Assembly: GCF_900143275.1 (NCBI RefSeq)
Contig: NZ_FSRO01000001.1
Location: 1-64,000 of the forward strand
DNA length: 64,000 bases
Origin: Nitrosomonas cryotolerans ATCC 49181
GTDB taxonomy: Bacteria > Pseudomonadota > Gammaproteobacteria > Burkholderiales > Nitrosomonadaceae
Direction of reading: 5' to 3'
Every line of letters begins with the position of its first letter. Positions within the stretch are counted from its first letter, which is position 1. Below, in pieces: positions 1 through 8,793 of the stretch. Under the pieces are notes generated by a model, which was not told where the DNA came from, did not search any database, and saw only the letters and a list, made by a program, of their open reading frames with translations. Both the position numbers and the translations under genes were made by a program.

Positions 1-611
1 GCGAGGCGGCGTTCCTGTCTTTAATCGACCAACCGGTAGCTTCATCTCGCGTAATCGGTGTGCAAGACGAATCGCAGGGGGGTCACCTGCTCTTCCTGCC
101 TGGAAATTCCTCGTTCCGACATGTGCCAAACCCGCCAGGAATGTACCTACTGTTAATACAACCGCTTGGGCTAAAAATCGGATATTCAGCTGTGTAACCA
201 CACCCGCTATCCTCTCCCCCTCAATAATAAAATCGTCGACGCCTTGTTGCATTATCCATAGATTAGGTTGGTTCTCTAATCGACGACGGATCGCCTGGCG
301 ATATAACACCCTATCAGCCTGAGCGCGCGTAGCCCGTACAGCCGGACCCTTGCTTGAATTCAAAATCCGAAACTGGATGCCTGCTTCATCAATTGCTGCT
401 CCCATCGCGCCACCTAAGGCATCAATTTCCTTCACTAGATGGCTCTTGCCAATTCCGCCGATAGAAGGATTGCAAGACATCTGTCCGAGTGTTTCAAGAT
501 TATGGGTCAGCAATAGCGTCCTATGACCCATGCGGGCGGCTGCAAGCGCTGCCTCTGTACCCGCATGCCCACCACCGACAACATTATTTCGAATTTCTCC
601 ATATAACTCAT
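1..611 (-). CDS. mnmG: tRNA uridine-5-carboxymethylaminomethyl modification enzyme MnmG, 5' part, apparent frameshift
   Basis: MnmG (GidA) is the FAD-dependent partner of MnmE that modifies U34 in tRNA anticodons. On the minus strand the frame reads the FAD-binding motif [13 protein letters not shown], then [21 protein letters not shown] and further on [11 protein letters not shown] and [10 protein letters not shown] at the window edge, so only about the first 200 of some 630 residues are present. The only sensible start (ATG at 611, or 602) gives MEKFEI in a different frame from VVGGGHAG. One base seems to be missing around 583-590, where FEI-(I)-VVGGGH would be expected, and the correct frame has no ATG, GTG or TTG upstream. 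This is either a real inactivating deletion or an assembly error; because the gene is widely conserved, an error is quite possible. rsmG, parA and parB would be expected beyond the left edge. Confidence 0.9.
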
Positions 612-729
612 AAACCCGCTTATTTAAAATTAAGAGCTGATCACCCTATTTTACGGTAAAAATTTAAATCTGTCATTTACCTATGAGCGTCTGTATAAAT
701 ACACGACTACATAAACCGATAGCTAAAAA

Positions 730-745
730 TGTTCCACGTGAAACG
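730..745. promoter_or_regulatory. parS-like centromere site
   Basis: The 16-mer TGTTCCACGTGAAACG is a near-perfect match to the bacterial parS palindrome (TGTTTCACGTGAAACA type) bound by ParB. It lies about 120 bp upstream of mnmG, the usual neighbourhood of the mnmG-rsmG-parAB cluster. Recognition is by sequence; ParB itself is not in the window. Confidence 0.8.
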
Positions 746-1678
746 CAATTATCCCACATCATCCAACTGGATAATTAAATACATGCTGTCTTATTACAAG
801 GCAAATATCACTGACAAGCACCTCATTTTTCAATGATTAATCTAATACAAAACTATTAAAAAAGACAAAATGATATAACATCATTCAACTGATTGAGTTT
901 CCAAGCGATTGACAAGCGGATCCCGAAAAATTCACTAATTAGAAAAACGCCTATAATGATTGATTATCGACAATGTCATTCTTTCTCAAGCGTAGATCCA
1001 CGAGCTAACCAAAGTCGTGGGCGGTACGAGCGGCCTCCCTTGAGCTCCAAGCTTAATAGTAAATTCTATTTTTTCCGGAGTATCTGAGCATAGCTGACAA
1101 CATCAAAAACCCCAACCCACTCAACTTTTGAACCGCATCAAAGGATAAATTAATCAGATCTTCTCAGGTTTACACGAGATTGCTCATCCCTGACCTACTC
1201 TTAAACGTTCATCAGCTTTTTCGTATTCACGATCTCGGATAATCTGGCGCTAAAGTCACGCTTTATTAATTAAAACAAGGCGATTATTAGAAGCACTATA
1301 TATCAAAGAACAACAAAAGTCACCCGGCACCAGCAACAATCTAAAATCTGATTCAATACCACCCACACCTCATCTCAACCTGATGCATTCTTCTTCAGAA
1401 AGCCGTTACACAGGGATCTGATACTTGTATTACTTATAGGGACATCTTATTATAATGACAAGTCAAAAATCTTCCGTTACAAAGGATGGCGTATATAAAA
1501 TAACATCTTTAATAGGATTGACCACGCAGTATCGATACTGGATATCGTTCTTAAAAAGATAGTGAACTCATATAGATCCTTTGAGCTCAATACCAAGAAC
1601 ACATATTAAACCCATGCTCAATATGATGCATTGCCTTTCAGACAATCCCGTCTTAATCACAGGGAATAAAAACAGATT
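746..1678. other. No recognisable gene
   Basis: An AT-rich stretch without a convincing reading frame. A 64-codon open frame at 893-1087 matches no family I recognise, has no ribosome binding site and is treated as chance. The region reads like decayed intergenic DNA between mnmG and the protein-E-like pseudogene. Confidence 0.5.
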
Positions 1679-2075
1679 ATGAAAAAATACTATTAGCTTT
1701 AATGCTGGCTCTCATCAGTACTGGCACAATGGCCGAATGGACGAAGATAGGCGAAAGTACCGACAAAGGCGGTTACACCGCTTACGCTGATCTGACTTCT
1801 ATTCACAAGGCGGCAACAGGGTCAAGATGTGGGTTTTTTTTGATTACACGCTTGAACAAAAATTCTCTGGCGTTATTTTTCTATCTGAGAAAATTCGGCG
1901 GGAGTATGACTGCAAGGGAAAACACATGAGAACACTTTCTTATTCGTTATTCAGCTGGAATATGGAGAGTGGACAATTAGTCCGCAAGTATAACCAACCT
2001 CAAAAATGGGAAAAAATACAGCCTGCGGAAATAAGCGAAACCGAATGGGAGACCGCTTGCAATCAGCAGGATTAA
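1679..2075 (+). pseudogene. Surface-adhesin protein E-like secreted protein, frameshifted
   Basis: Three frames must be joined to read one protein. ATG at 1679 starts MKK; after one missing A in the A-run at 1682-1687 the frame continues as a signal peptide (LLALMLALISTGTMA) and the mature start EWTKIGEST. After a second missing base near 1811-1813 it continues as MWVFFDYTLEQKF and ends ETEWETACNQQD. The reconstructed product is about 130 residues, with the AEWxxxGES start and C-terminal W-x-x-AC typical of small secreted proteins of the protein E family (assignment from memory of that family). Both lesions are single-base deletions in or beside homopolymers, so they may be sequencing errors rather than decay. 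The gene stands alone. Confidence 0.6.
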
Positions 2076-2636
2076 TTTTACCCGTCACTTTGCATGAGTC
2101 CCATCACACACACCCTATCGCGAAATCTAAATAATGTTCTTATTTAAAAATAAGGCGTATCTTTATTTATTCCTTAATGGATTGCCCTTAACATTTGTTA
2201 ACCATGACATTACCCGCAGGATTATTCGCATCACCGGATTCAAAACCTAATAAGATGCTTTTAATCCAAATTTTCCATTAGAATTTTTTAAAGGGAGAAA
2301 ATGGATGTAAACCTCACTCTGAATTATGAACAATGACGACGATGTCAGGCACGATAGACCTGCGTTTTAAAAATACATTTCATTGCATCTTTTTGGCAGA
2401 ATGCAGACACGACATATTCACAAAGTCGATTTCGAGCAACCCTCAAGGGATATTCGTCAACATATCCATCAACTTTGAGAACGGATTGGTTGAATTCGGC
2501 CAAGCGAATGGCCTTGGTAAATTATCCTCTCAAACTCGCTCTATCGAAACTGGTTAGTAACCTGAGAGGTTTGCCTAATCCCCTTATCCGGAAAAAACTA
2601 CTCTGGAAATAAAAAACTGTGGCGTAATATTTTATG
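2076..2636. other. No recognisable gene
   Basis: Intergenic DNA between the protein-E-like pseudogene and the IS5-family element. A 74-codon frame at 2333-2557 has no recognisable product or ribosome binding site. I see nothing supportable here. Confidence 0.5.
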
Positions 2637-3910
2637 AAAGACCTCTGCACAACTGCGTAAATTTACTGTGACAATGGAAAAAATGCCAAATGACATTTTT
2701 TATGCGTGTTATCTTGGAAAAAAATGAGGTTTTTTCTCTTTTTAAAGGGAATTTCCCCTTTATGTAGCATTTGGACGGACTACTCCCTTGGTGGCTTGTC
2801 CACGAAAATTTTGTTGGCCGCTTTTTTTAGATTCATGCAGATACTTTTCAGCATAACTTGGGCGTTGACTTTTGCCGTGCCGAAGTAGCTGGCGCGTCCC
2901 ATCCCGAATAGGCGTTTGGCCGTGCCGAAACACTGTTCAACAATATAGCGTTTTTTGCTGATCAATTTATTCGCCAGCTTCTGGCGTGCCTAGAGTGGCT
3001 TGTTCTTGTACGCACGATGCATGATTGCGCTCTTGATTTTGTGATTTCTTAGAAACTGCCGATTGGCGTTGCTGGCTGATCCTTTGTCGGCATATACCCG
3101 ATTTGCCTCAAGGTGCGCACCCTCGATAGCTGCTTCGAAATGTATCATTTCGCTCTGGTTGGCAGGGGCAGTGTGAACTCCACGCACATAGCCGTCTTGC
3201 GAGTCCACTACCAGGTAACTGCGATAGCCAAATTGCGACTTCTTGCCTTTTTTTAGCCAGGCCGCATCTGGATCCGCGCTTTGTTCTTCAATACAGGTGA
3301 TTCCTGGTCGGCTGCCATCCTCAAATTGAACAGCCTTACCTTCGGTATCCACTTCAAGCAGGATAGCCTTTTTGGGGCGTGCCGCTGACTCAATCAGCGT
3401 GGCATCAATTACCGCTCCCGTTGCGCCCTTGATCATCAATCCGTGTGATTGAAGCTGTTCATTGATCGAGGCTAGCAGATCATCTAACCGATCGCCGGAC
3501 ACCAATCGGTTGCGAAACCGACACAAGGTGGTTTCGTCCGGTATCGCATCCGACAAGGACAAACCACAAAATTGTAGAAAATCAATCCGAACATACAGTG
3601 CTTGCTCCAACGCAGCATCCGACAAACTATGCCACTGTCCCAGCAGGATCGCCTTGAACATCATCAACCTATCAAATGGTTCCTGTCCTCCACCATGCGA
3701 TAACTCGCGCTTGTATAAACCTGTAAGCTTCGAACGTAACTCCTCCCAGTCAATCAGGACATCAATCTTCATTAGCACACTGTCTCGTCTCAATCGCTGT
3801 GCCAATTCCAGTGTTCCAAAACTTATCTGCATCTCTTGTTCCAAATGTCTTTTACTTGTCACTATTTTAGTCGGTTATCGCGCTGACGGGGGAGTTGTGC
3901 AGTAGTCTTT
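2637..3910 (-). mobile_element. IS5-family insertion sequence with 18-bp terminal inverted repeats
   Basis: The element is bounded by inverted repeats: AAAGACCTCTGCACAACT at 2637-2654 and, on the other strand, AAAGACTACTGCACAACT at 3893-3910 (16 of 18 match). ATG flanks both sides (2634-2636 and 3911-3913), a plausible 3-bp target duplication. It carries one transposase gene on the minus strand, interrupted by an in-frame TAG. The terminal repeats closely resemble those of the 112-bp hairpin element at 14264-14375. Confidence 0.85.
2780..3862 (-). pseudogene. IS5-family DDE transposase interrupted by an amber codon
   Basis: The frame from 3862 (GTG; an ATG at 3832 is the likelier start) encodes an IS5-family transposase: the N-terminal helix-turn-helix region, then catalytic Asp in VIDATLIESAARPKK and the second Asp in VYADKGSAS. 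At 2990-2992 a TAG stops translation after about 290 residues. The same frame reopens immediately and runs ARQKLANKLISKKRYIVEQ..., containing the Y-x-x-E segment with the third catalytic acid (about residue 309), to a stop at 2780. The intact protein would be 360 residues. The truncated product lacks the catalytic Glu and should be inactive unless the amber codon is read through. The lesion is a simple point change such as CAG to TAG. Confidence 0.85.
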
Positions 3911-4192
3911 ATGATTGCCAATCTACTCTGCTGGTAGCTGCGGCGATGTGCCGATAGAAATCGGCCTATACAAGTAGAAAATGCCTCATTATACAATCAA
4001 AGAATGGCCTTCCCGACCATGCCATTTATCCCCCATTCTAGGCAATGGGACTCTTCGCACATTTCGGTAAATTATTTTATCGGCATTTTGTCTCACTATT
4101 TCTGCTGATGCATGCTATTTTTGAGTGTAATACGAATCGCAACTGATCTATCCTGTCCAATCAGAATTTTTATCGGTTTTGGAGTCAGTCTA

Positions 4193-5419
4193 ATGAATTT
4201 TCATGATCTGAAAAACTGGAAGAGCTACTGGGAACAATTACAACTGGCCCTGCTCGATCCCAAGGTTGATGAAGCGGCATTGACAACATCCTTACAGAAT
4301 GCGCGTGAAAATATCTCGGTACCCGTTCTATGGTTACTGGGCAAATCGCAAGCAGGCAAGACATCGATCATCAAAGCACTCACCGGCAGCAAAACAGCTG
4401 AGATCGGTAATGGTTTTCAGCCATGCACGCAGCATTCCAGCTTTTATGACTTTCCGGCCGAGATGCCGGTAGTCAGATTTCTTGATACACGCGGTCTGGG
4501 AGAAGTTGCCTATAATCCTCAGGATGATATCCACTATTGCGAATCTCAGGCTCATTTACTACTGGCCGTTATGAAGGTCGCTGACCAATGCCAAGAAACG
4601 GTATTTGAAATTTTGCATACGATTCGCGGGCGTCATCCCGAATGGCCTTTACTGATCGTACAAACTGGTTTGCATGAACTCTATCCGCCTGAAAGCAATC
4701 ATATCTGCCCTTGGCCCTACGATAACGAACCCCTACCTGACGCCGTTCCAGCTGATTTGAGACGGGCTATCCTCGCGCAGCGACTCGCCGCAAAAAAATT
4801 ACCCGGCTCTGCACCCGTTCACTGGGTCGCCGTCGATCTGACTCTGCCCGAAGATGGTTTTAATCCACCGGATTATGGTCTGGAAGCACTGTGGCTCGCA
4901 ATTGAATCCCTGTCCTCACTCGGCCTACAGCGCCAGCTAAGTGGAGATAAAGAAATTCGTGACCTCTACGCACGTACGGCGCATCAGCATATTGTCAGTT
5001 TCTCACTAACCGCAGCAGGATTAGGTGCACTGCCGGTAGTCGACCTCGTCGCGGTATCCACCGTTCAGGCAAAACTGTTGCACAGTTTAGCTCGTCTTTA
5101 CGGTCAACATTGGGACAAACGAACCATTACAGAATTCTTCGGACTGGTTGGCGCAGGAGTCGCATCCGGTTTTTTAGCACGGGTAATCGGACGTACTATA
5201 GTCAAACTGATTCCCTTCTGGGGTCAGACCGCAGGCATGGTATGGAGTGCCAGTTCCAGCGGCGCGACAACCTACGCTTTAGGTAAAGCCGCAGTCTATT
5301 TCTTCGTCAGGCGAAAGGATGGACTTAACGTGGATCCAGATACGCTGCGCCGGGTCTATTCTGACGCATTAAAGAACGGCGTATCCATACTCAAAAACCG
5401 TTCACGTGATCCATCTTAA
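4193..5419 (+). CDS. GTPase with C-terminal DUF697-like membrane domain
   Basis: The 408-residue protein has a P-loop GTPase domain with G1 GKSQAGKTS (residues 50-58), switch/G3 DTRGLGE (from 98) and a G4-like TGLHELYPP in place of the canonical NKxD. The C-terminal third (about 270-390) is hydrophobic and Gly/Ala-rich (SLTAAGLGALPVVDLVAVS, GLVGAGVASGFLARVIGR), resembling the DUF697 domain of YcjF-type proteins. I chose ATG 4193 because GGAG lies 8 bases before it; the frame stays open upstream to an ATG at 4112. The stop overlaps the next start by one base (TAATG), so the two GTPases are probably translationally coupled. The substrate or cellular process is unknown; a membrane-associated stress or envelope role is only a guess. 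Confidence 0.8.
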   Translation: MNFHDLKNWKSYWEQLQLALLDPKVDEAALTTSLQNARENISVPVLWLLGKSQAGKTSIIKALTGSKTAEIGNGFQPCTQHSSFYDFPAEMPVVRFLDTRGLGEVAYNPQDDIHYCESQAHLLLAVMKVADQCQETVFEILHTIRGRHPEWPLLIVQTGLHELYPPESNHICPWPYDNEPLPDAVPADLRRAILAQRLAAKKLPGSAPVHWVAVDLTLPEDGFNPPDYGLEALWLAIESLSSLGLQRQLSGDKEIRDLYARTAHQHIVSFSLTAAGLGALPVVDLVAVSTVQAKLLHSLARLYGQHWDKRTITEFFGLVGAGVASGFLARVIGRTIVKLIPFWGQTAGMVWSASSSGATTYALGKAAVYFFVRRKDGLNVDPDTLRRVYSDALKNGVSILKNRSRDPS

Positions 5420-6969
5420 TGAAAATACCACACTTTCGAATTAACCCGTTACAGCTCATTGCACTCGTCCTGTTTACGGTACCCGTTTTGATCGTATTTG
5501 GACTCGGGATGCTATGGCTATGGCAAACGGGCAATCTACATTATTGGTTTTTTACCACGATCACATGCAGTGGCTGCGGTTACGGCTTACAGCAATGGCT
5601 GGCGCAACGTGAGCGTAAATTCTTAACTGAAGCAGGAGCCGAGCCCAACCCAGAGTGGCCACCCGATGCAGACGCTGCCTGGCAACAAATTAAAACACTC
5701 GCAGAAACTTGCAATCCAAATGACTGGCCTCTCGAGGATGGATCGTGGATACTGGAACTGGGTCGACGTACCCTGGAAACCGTTGCACGCTGTTACCACC
5801 CATCTGTAGAAAAACCATTACTTGAACTCACCATACCCCATACGTTACTCATCATTGAGCGGGCCAGCCGTGACCTACGTCAGGATGTAACTGAAAATAT
5901 ACCGTTTAGTAATCGCCTGACAATCGGCGACCTGTTCCGGATAAAACATTGGAAAAACAAAGCAGAGAAGATATTTAATGTCTATCGGGCAGGACGCATG
6001 ATAGTCAATCCTGCGAACGCCTTACTCAGCGAGGCCTGGCGTCACCTTCAGGCACGCAGCTTTGGCTTAGCCCGAAGCGAGCTCCATTCCTGGTTTCTGC
6101 GCGCTTATATACGCAAAATTGGTTATTATGCAATTGATCTCTACAGTGGCCGGTTGCCGCTGGATGATGGCGAACCTATTACGGCTAAAACACCCATATC
6201 CCATATTGATATGGAAAAGAGCAACAATACGGAGACCGCAGAGGAACCGCTGCGTATTCTCATTTTAGGGCGTGCGAATGCGGGCAAATCAAGCCTAATC
6301 AACGCGCTATTCAAAAAACTGGCCACGGCTACCGATGTCTTGCCAGACACCACCCAGATGCTCACACCATTCGTCCTGTCACGCGAAGGATTCACACAGG
6401 CCCTGATATTCGATAGTCCCGGCTGTAATAGCCCTCATTTTGATTTTCAGCAGATGCAAACAGCGGTACTGAATGCTGACCTGATTTTGTGGGTCACGCC
6501 AGTGCATCGGCCCGATAGACAGATTGAGCGCGACTGTTTAGACGCATTGCGCACAGCGCAATCCCGACGGCCCCACTCTCATCCAGCCCCCGTACTCATC
6601 GCAGCGAGTCACATTGATTTGCTGCGACCGGCTAATGTGTGGCAACCCCCCTATAACCTGACCAATCCGCAGAATACCAAAGCCACCAATATACGTGCTG
6701 CCATACAAGCCATAGCGATCGATCTGGCTACGCCCGTTGAACAGGTCATTCCCGTCTGCCTGGTACCTAACCAGATCTACAATGTTGATGACACGCTTTG
6801 GGCTGCCCTGCTACATCATCAAGATGAAGCGCTCAGGGTACGCTTATTGCGCTGCCTGGAAACAAAAAAACGGGCGGAGGATTGGGTCATGCTACGCCGT
6901 CAGCTAATCAGTACAGGACGATTCCTTTGGCAGCTGCCAGACAGATTCGGCACACATGTCGATAAATGA
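5419..6969 (+). CDS. Membrane-anchored GTPase
   Basis: The 516-residue protein begins with two predicted membrane segments (LIALVLFTVPVLIVFGLGML and LHYWFFTTITCSGCGYGL), followed by a long helical region and a C-terminal GTPase domain. The GTPase motifs are G1 GRANAGKSS (from residue 284), G3 DSPG and a G4-like ASHIDLLRP. This is the order of the YcjX/YeeP-like or Era-like membrane GTPases found next to DUF697 proteins. Its ATG overlaps the stop of the previous gene by one base, so both form a two-gene unit. An IS605-type element begins about 11 bases after the stop. The two different GTPases, each with a membrane segment, suggest a heteromeric membrane complex; this is inference. Confidence 0.8.
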   Translation: MKIPHFRINPLQLIALVLFTVPVLIVFGLGMLWLWQTGNLHYWFFTTITCSGCGYGLQQWLAQRERKFLTEAGAEPNPEWPPDADAAWQQIKTLAETCNPNDWPLEDGSWILELGRRTLETVARCYHPSVEKPLLELTIPHTLLIIERASRDLRQDVTENIPFSNRLTIGDLFRIKHWKNKAEKIFNVYRAGRMIVNPANALLSEAWRHLQARSFGLARSELHSWFLRAYIRKIGYYAIDLYSGRLPLDDGEPITAKTPISHIDMEKSNNTETAEEPLRILILGRANAGKSSLINALFKKLATATDVLPDTTQMLTPFVLSREGFTQALIFDSPGCNSPHFDFQQMQTAVLNADLILWVTPVHRPDRQIERDCLDALRTAQSRRPHSHPAPVLIAASHIDLLRPANVWQPPYNLTNPQNTKATNIRAAIQAIAIDLATPVEQVIPVCLVPNQIYNVDDTLWAALLHHQDEALRVRLLRCLETKKRAEDWVMLRRQLISTGRFLWQLPDRFGTHVDK

Positions 6970-6980
6970 AGAATTACTAC

Positions 6981-7150
6981 TTGACATCCTCCCCTTCCTA
7001 AACGAAGGGGATTCCTAGCGACTTATTAAGCCGTTAAGAGTAGGTTTGTATTGCTACTGCCTACTGGTTCCTGCTTCTTAGACGAAACTAACGTTTCAAC
7101 TCCACAGGCTAACAAGCGATGTCCTCGCTCAAGTACATTCAAGGCACCTA
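6981..7150 (-). ncRNA. Predicted TnpB guide (omega/re) RNA, overlapping the tnpB 3' end
   Basis: In IS200/IS605 elements the guide RNA of TnpB comes from the 3' end of tnpB plus the adjoining element end. Here that end forms the stem CCCCTTC/GAAGGGG followed by GGATGTCAA. The guide would then be the flanking DNA read outward, beginning GTAGTAATTCTTCATTTATC at 6980 and running into the 3' end of the GTPase gene. The RNA start is not visible in the sequence; the extent given is only indicative. Confidence 0.4.
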
Positions 7151-8258
7151 CCAAGTCGGCATTGGCTTTAAATCCACATTCTGTACATTCAAAAGCACTT
7201 TGGCTTTTGCGATTGTCACGACTAACATGTTGACATCTAGGGCAGGTTTGAGAGGTGTATTGAGGGTTTACCTTCAATACATCCCCGCCTGAACAAGCCT
7301 GTTTATACTCCAAGAACGAAACGAACATTCCCCATCCTTGGTCAAGAATGGATTTGTTTAGACCCGATTTCGCTTTGACGTTTTTACCATGCTTTTCAAC
7401 ACTGCCCTTGGTACTCTTAGACATGTTTCCTATCTTTAAATTCTCAACTACGACCATTGCGTGATTTTTGCTGATTTCGGTTGAGGTTTTGTGTAAGAAG
7501 TCTAAACGAGCATTGGCAATACGCTCATGCAGTCGGGTAATGATTTGTTTCTGCTTTTTCCAGTTAGCAGAGAAACGGACTTTTTTAGACAGCTTACGCT
7601 GTTCAAAAGCCAGTTTCTTTGATAACTTTCTGAAACTGTTTAAAGGTTCTACGTATGAGCCGTCTGACAAGGTTGCAAAGCGGGTAACGCCCATATCAAC
7701 ACCAATCATACTGGTTGAGCTATGACGCTTTAGCTCGGTCTCGTACTCAGTCTGAATCGACACGTACCAATAACCGCCTTTACGGGAAATCGTCATATTT
7801 TTAACGTCACCAATGACTTGGCGTGAATTACGATATTTCACCCAACCGATTTTAGGCAAGAACACTTTGCTAGACTCTTGCTCCAGCTTAAATCCTTGTG
7901 GATAACGAAAGCTGTCACTCAAACCTTTTTTCTTGAATTTTGGAATCCGTTTTAAAGGCTGTTTTTTATCAAAACCGTCTTTGAACGCTTTTTCTAAGTT
8001 TTTTAAGGCTTGTTGTAACGGTTGAGAATGAACGGTTTTTAGAAATCCATAATCTTCTGAGGATTTCCATAGCTTTAGCCAAAATGACAACTCGTTGTAC
8101 CAAAGCAATGGCTGTTTCTGCTCTAATCTGAACAGATTCATTGCTAAGGCTTTATTCCAAACAAACCGATTAGCACCCGCAAACTCAACCATCTTCTGTA
8201 CTTGGTCAGAATTTGGATTGAGTCGAGATTTAAAGGCTTTGCGTATAATCTGCTTCAT
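7026..8258 (-). CDS. tnpB: IS605-family RNA-guided endonuclease TnpB
   Basis: TnpB is the RNA-guided nuclease ancestral to Cas12. The 410-residue protein from ATG 8258 starts MKQIIRKAFKSRLNPN with the usual helix-turn-helix region. It keeps the split RuvC triad: Asp in GVDMGVTRF (residue 188), Glu in VVENLKIGNMS (272) and Asp in KANADLVGALN (368). A zinc-finger pair CPRC/CTEC lies just before the last motif. The upstream frame to 8348 overlaps tnpA and is unlikely to be used. It lies 30 bp from, and divergent to, tnpA. All catalytic residues are present, so it should be active. Confidence 0.95.
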   Translation of the reverse strand: MKQIIRKAFKSRLNPNSDQVQKMVEFAGANRFVWNKALAMNLFRLEQKQPLLWYNELSFWLKLWKSSEDYGFLKTVHSQPLQQALKNLEKAFKDGFDKKQPLKRIPKFKKKGLSDSFRYPQGFKLEQESSKVFLPKIGWVKYRNSRQVIGDVKNMTISRKGGYWYVSIQTEYETELKRHSSTSMIGVDMGVTRFATLSDGSYVEPLNSFRKLSKKLAFEQRKLSKKVRFSANWKKQKQIITRLHERIANARLDFLHKTSTEISKNHAMVVVENLKIGNMSKSTKGSVEKHGKNVKAKSGLNKSILDQGWGMFVSFLEYKQACSGGDVLKVNPQYTSQTCPRCQHVSRDNRKSQSAFECTECGFKANADLVGALNVLERGHRLLACGVETLVSSKKQEPVGSSNTNLLLTA

Positions 8259-8288
8259 GGTTATAATTATACAAAAAGGAATTGGTCT

Positions 8289-8705
8289 ATGCAAGTTAAT
8301 AACGATGTAAGAACAGAAAGAAATTGCGTTTTTAATCTTTATGTTCATTTGGTCTTTGTAACAAAATACCGTAGAGATGTTTTCTCCGGAAGGGTATTAA
8401 TTGATTTGGAAGAAATATTTAAAAACGTGTGTTTGGATTTTGAAGCAGAATTGGTGGAATTTAACGGTGAGCATGATCATATTCACCTTTTAGTTAACTA
8501 TCCACCAAAAATTGCTATTTCTAACTTGGTAAATAGTTTGAAAGGCGTTTCAAGCCGACTTATTCGCAAAAAGAATTATCCCGAAATTAAAAATAAGCTT
8601 TGGGGTAATATGCTTTGGAGTCCAAGCTATTTTGCGGGTAGTTGTGGTGGAGCACCACTCTCGATTATTAAGCAATATATTGAACAACAGCAAAGACCGC
8701 ATTAA
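8289..8705 (+). CDS. tnpA: IS200/IS605-family HUH (Y1) transposase TnpA
   Basis: The 138-residue protein contains FNLYVHLVFVTKYRR, the HUH metal motif H-I-H (residues 64-66, in GEHDHIHLLV) and the catalytic Tyr130 in KQYIEQQ, preceded by SPSYFAGSCGGAP. Length and motifs are standard for Y1 transposases that move single-stranded element DNA by peel-and-paste. ATG 8289 is preceded by AAGGA at a good distance (8276-8280). The longer open frame from 8202 would run through the tnpB start and is not supported. Confidence 0.95.
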   Translation: MQVNNDVRTERNCVFNLYVHLVFVTKYRRDVFSGRVLIDLEEIFKNVCLDFEAELVEFNGEHDHIHLLVNYPPKIAISNLVNSLKGVSSRLIRKKNYPEIKNKLWGNMLWSPSYFAGSCGGAPLSIIKQYIEQQQRPH

Positions 8706-8793
8706 ACAGGCTTCGCCTGTGCGCTTATATCTCCGCCCTGAAGGAACGAAGTTTTACGCGCTATTTGATAAATCGCTCCCTGCAAAAGCCTTA

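Larger units (their letters stand above)
6981..8765. mobile_element. IS605-type insertion sequence with divergent tnpA and tnpB
   Basis: The element holds an intact HUH transposase gene (tnpA, plus) and an intact tnpB (minus) sharing a 30-bp intergenic gap. On the tnpB side it ends in a hairpin (CCCCTTC at 6991-6997 paired with GAAGGGG at 7004-7010) and the end motif GGATGTCAA (minus strand). On the tnpA side are a small hairpin (CAGGC/GCCTG, 8707-8719) and the sequence GCGCTTATATCTCCGCCC typical of these ends. There are no terminal inverted repeats or target duplication, as expected for this family. The exact right boundary near 8765 is an estimate. Confidence 0.85.

Noticed and set aside
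893..1087. 64-codon open frame
   Set aside because: No family resemblance, no ribosome binding site and ordinary AT-rich surroundings. The antisense strand shows a short transposase-like run (GAQGRPLVPPTTLVSSWIYA) but too little to call a remnant.
3462..3905. 147-codon open frame on the plus strand
   Set aside because: It is the antisense shadow of the IS5-family transposase gene.
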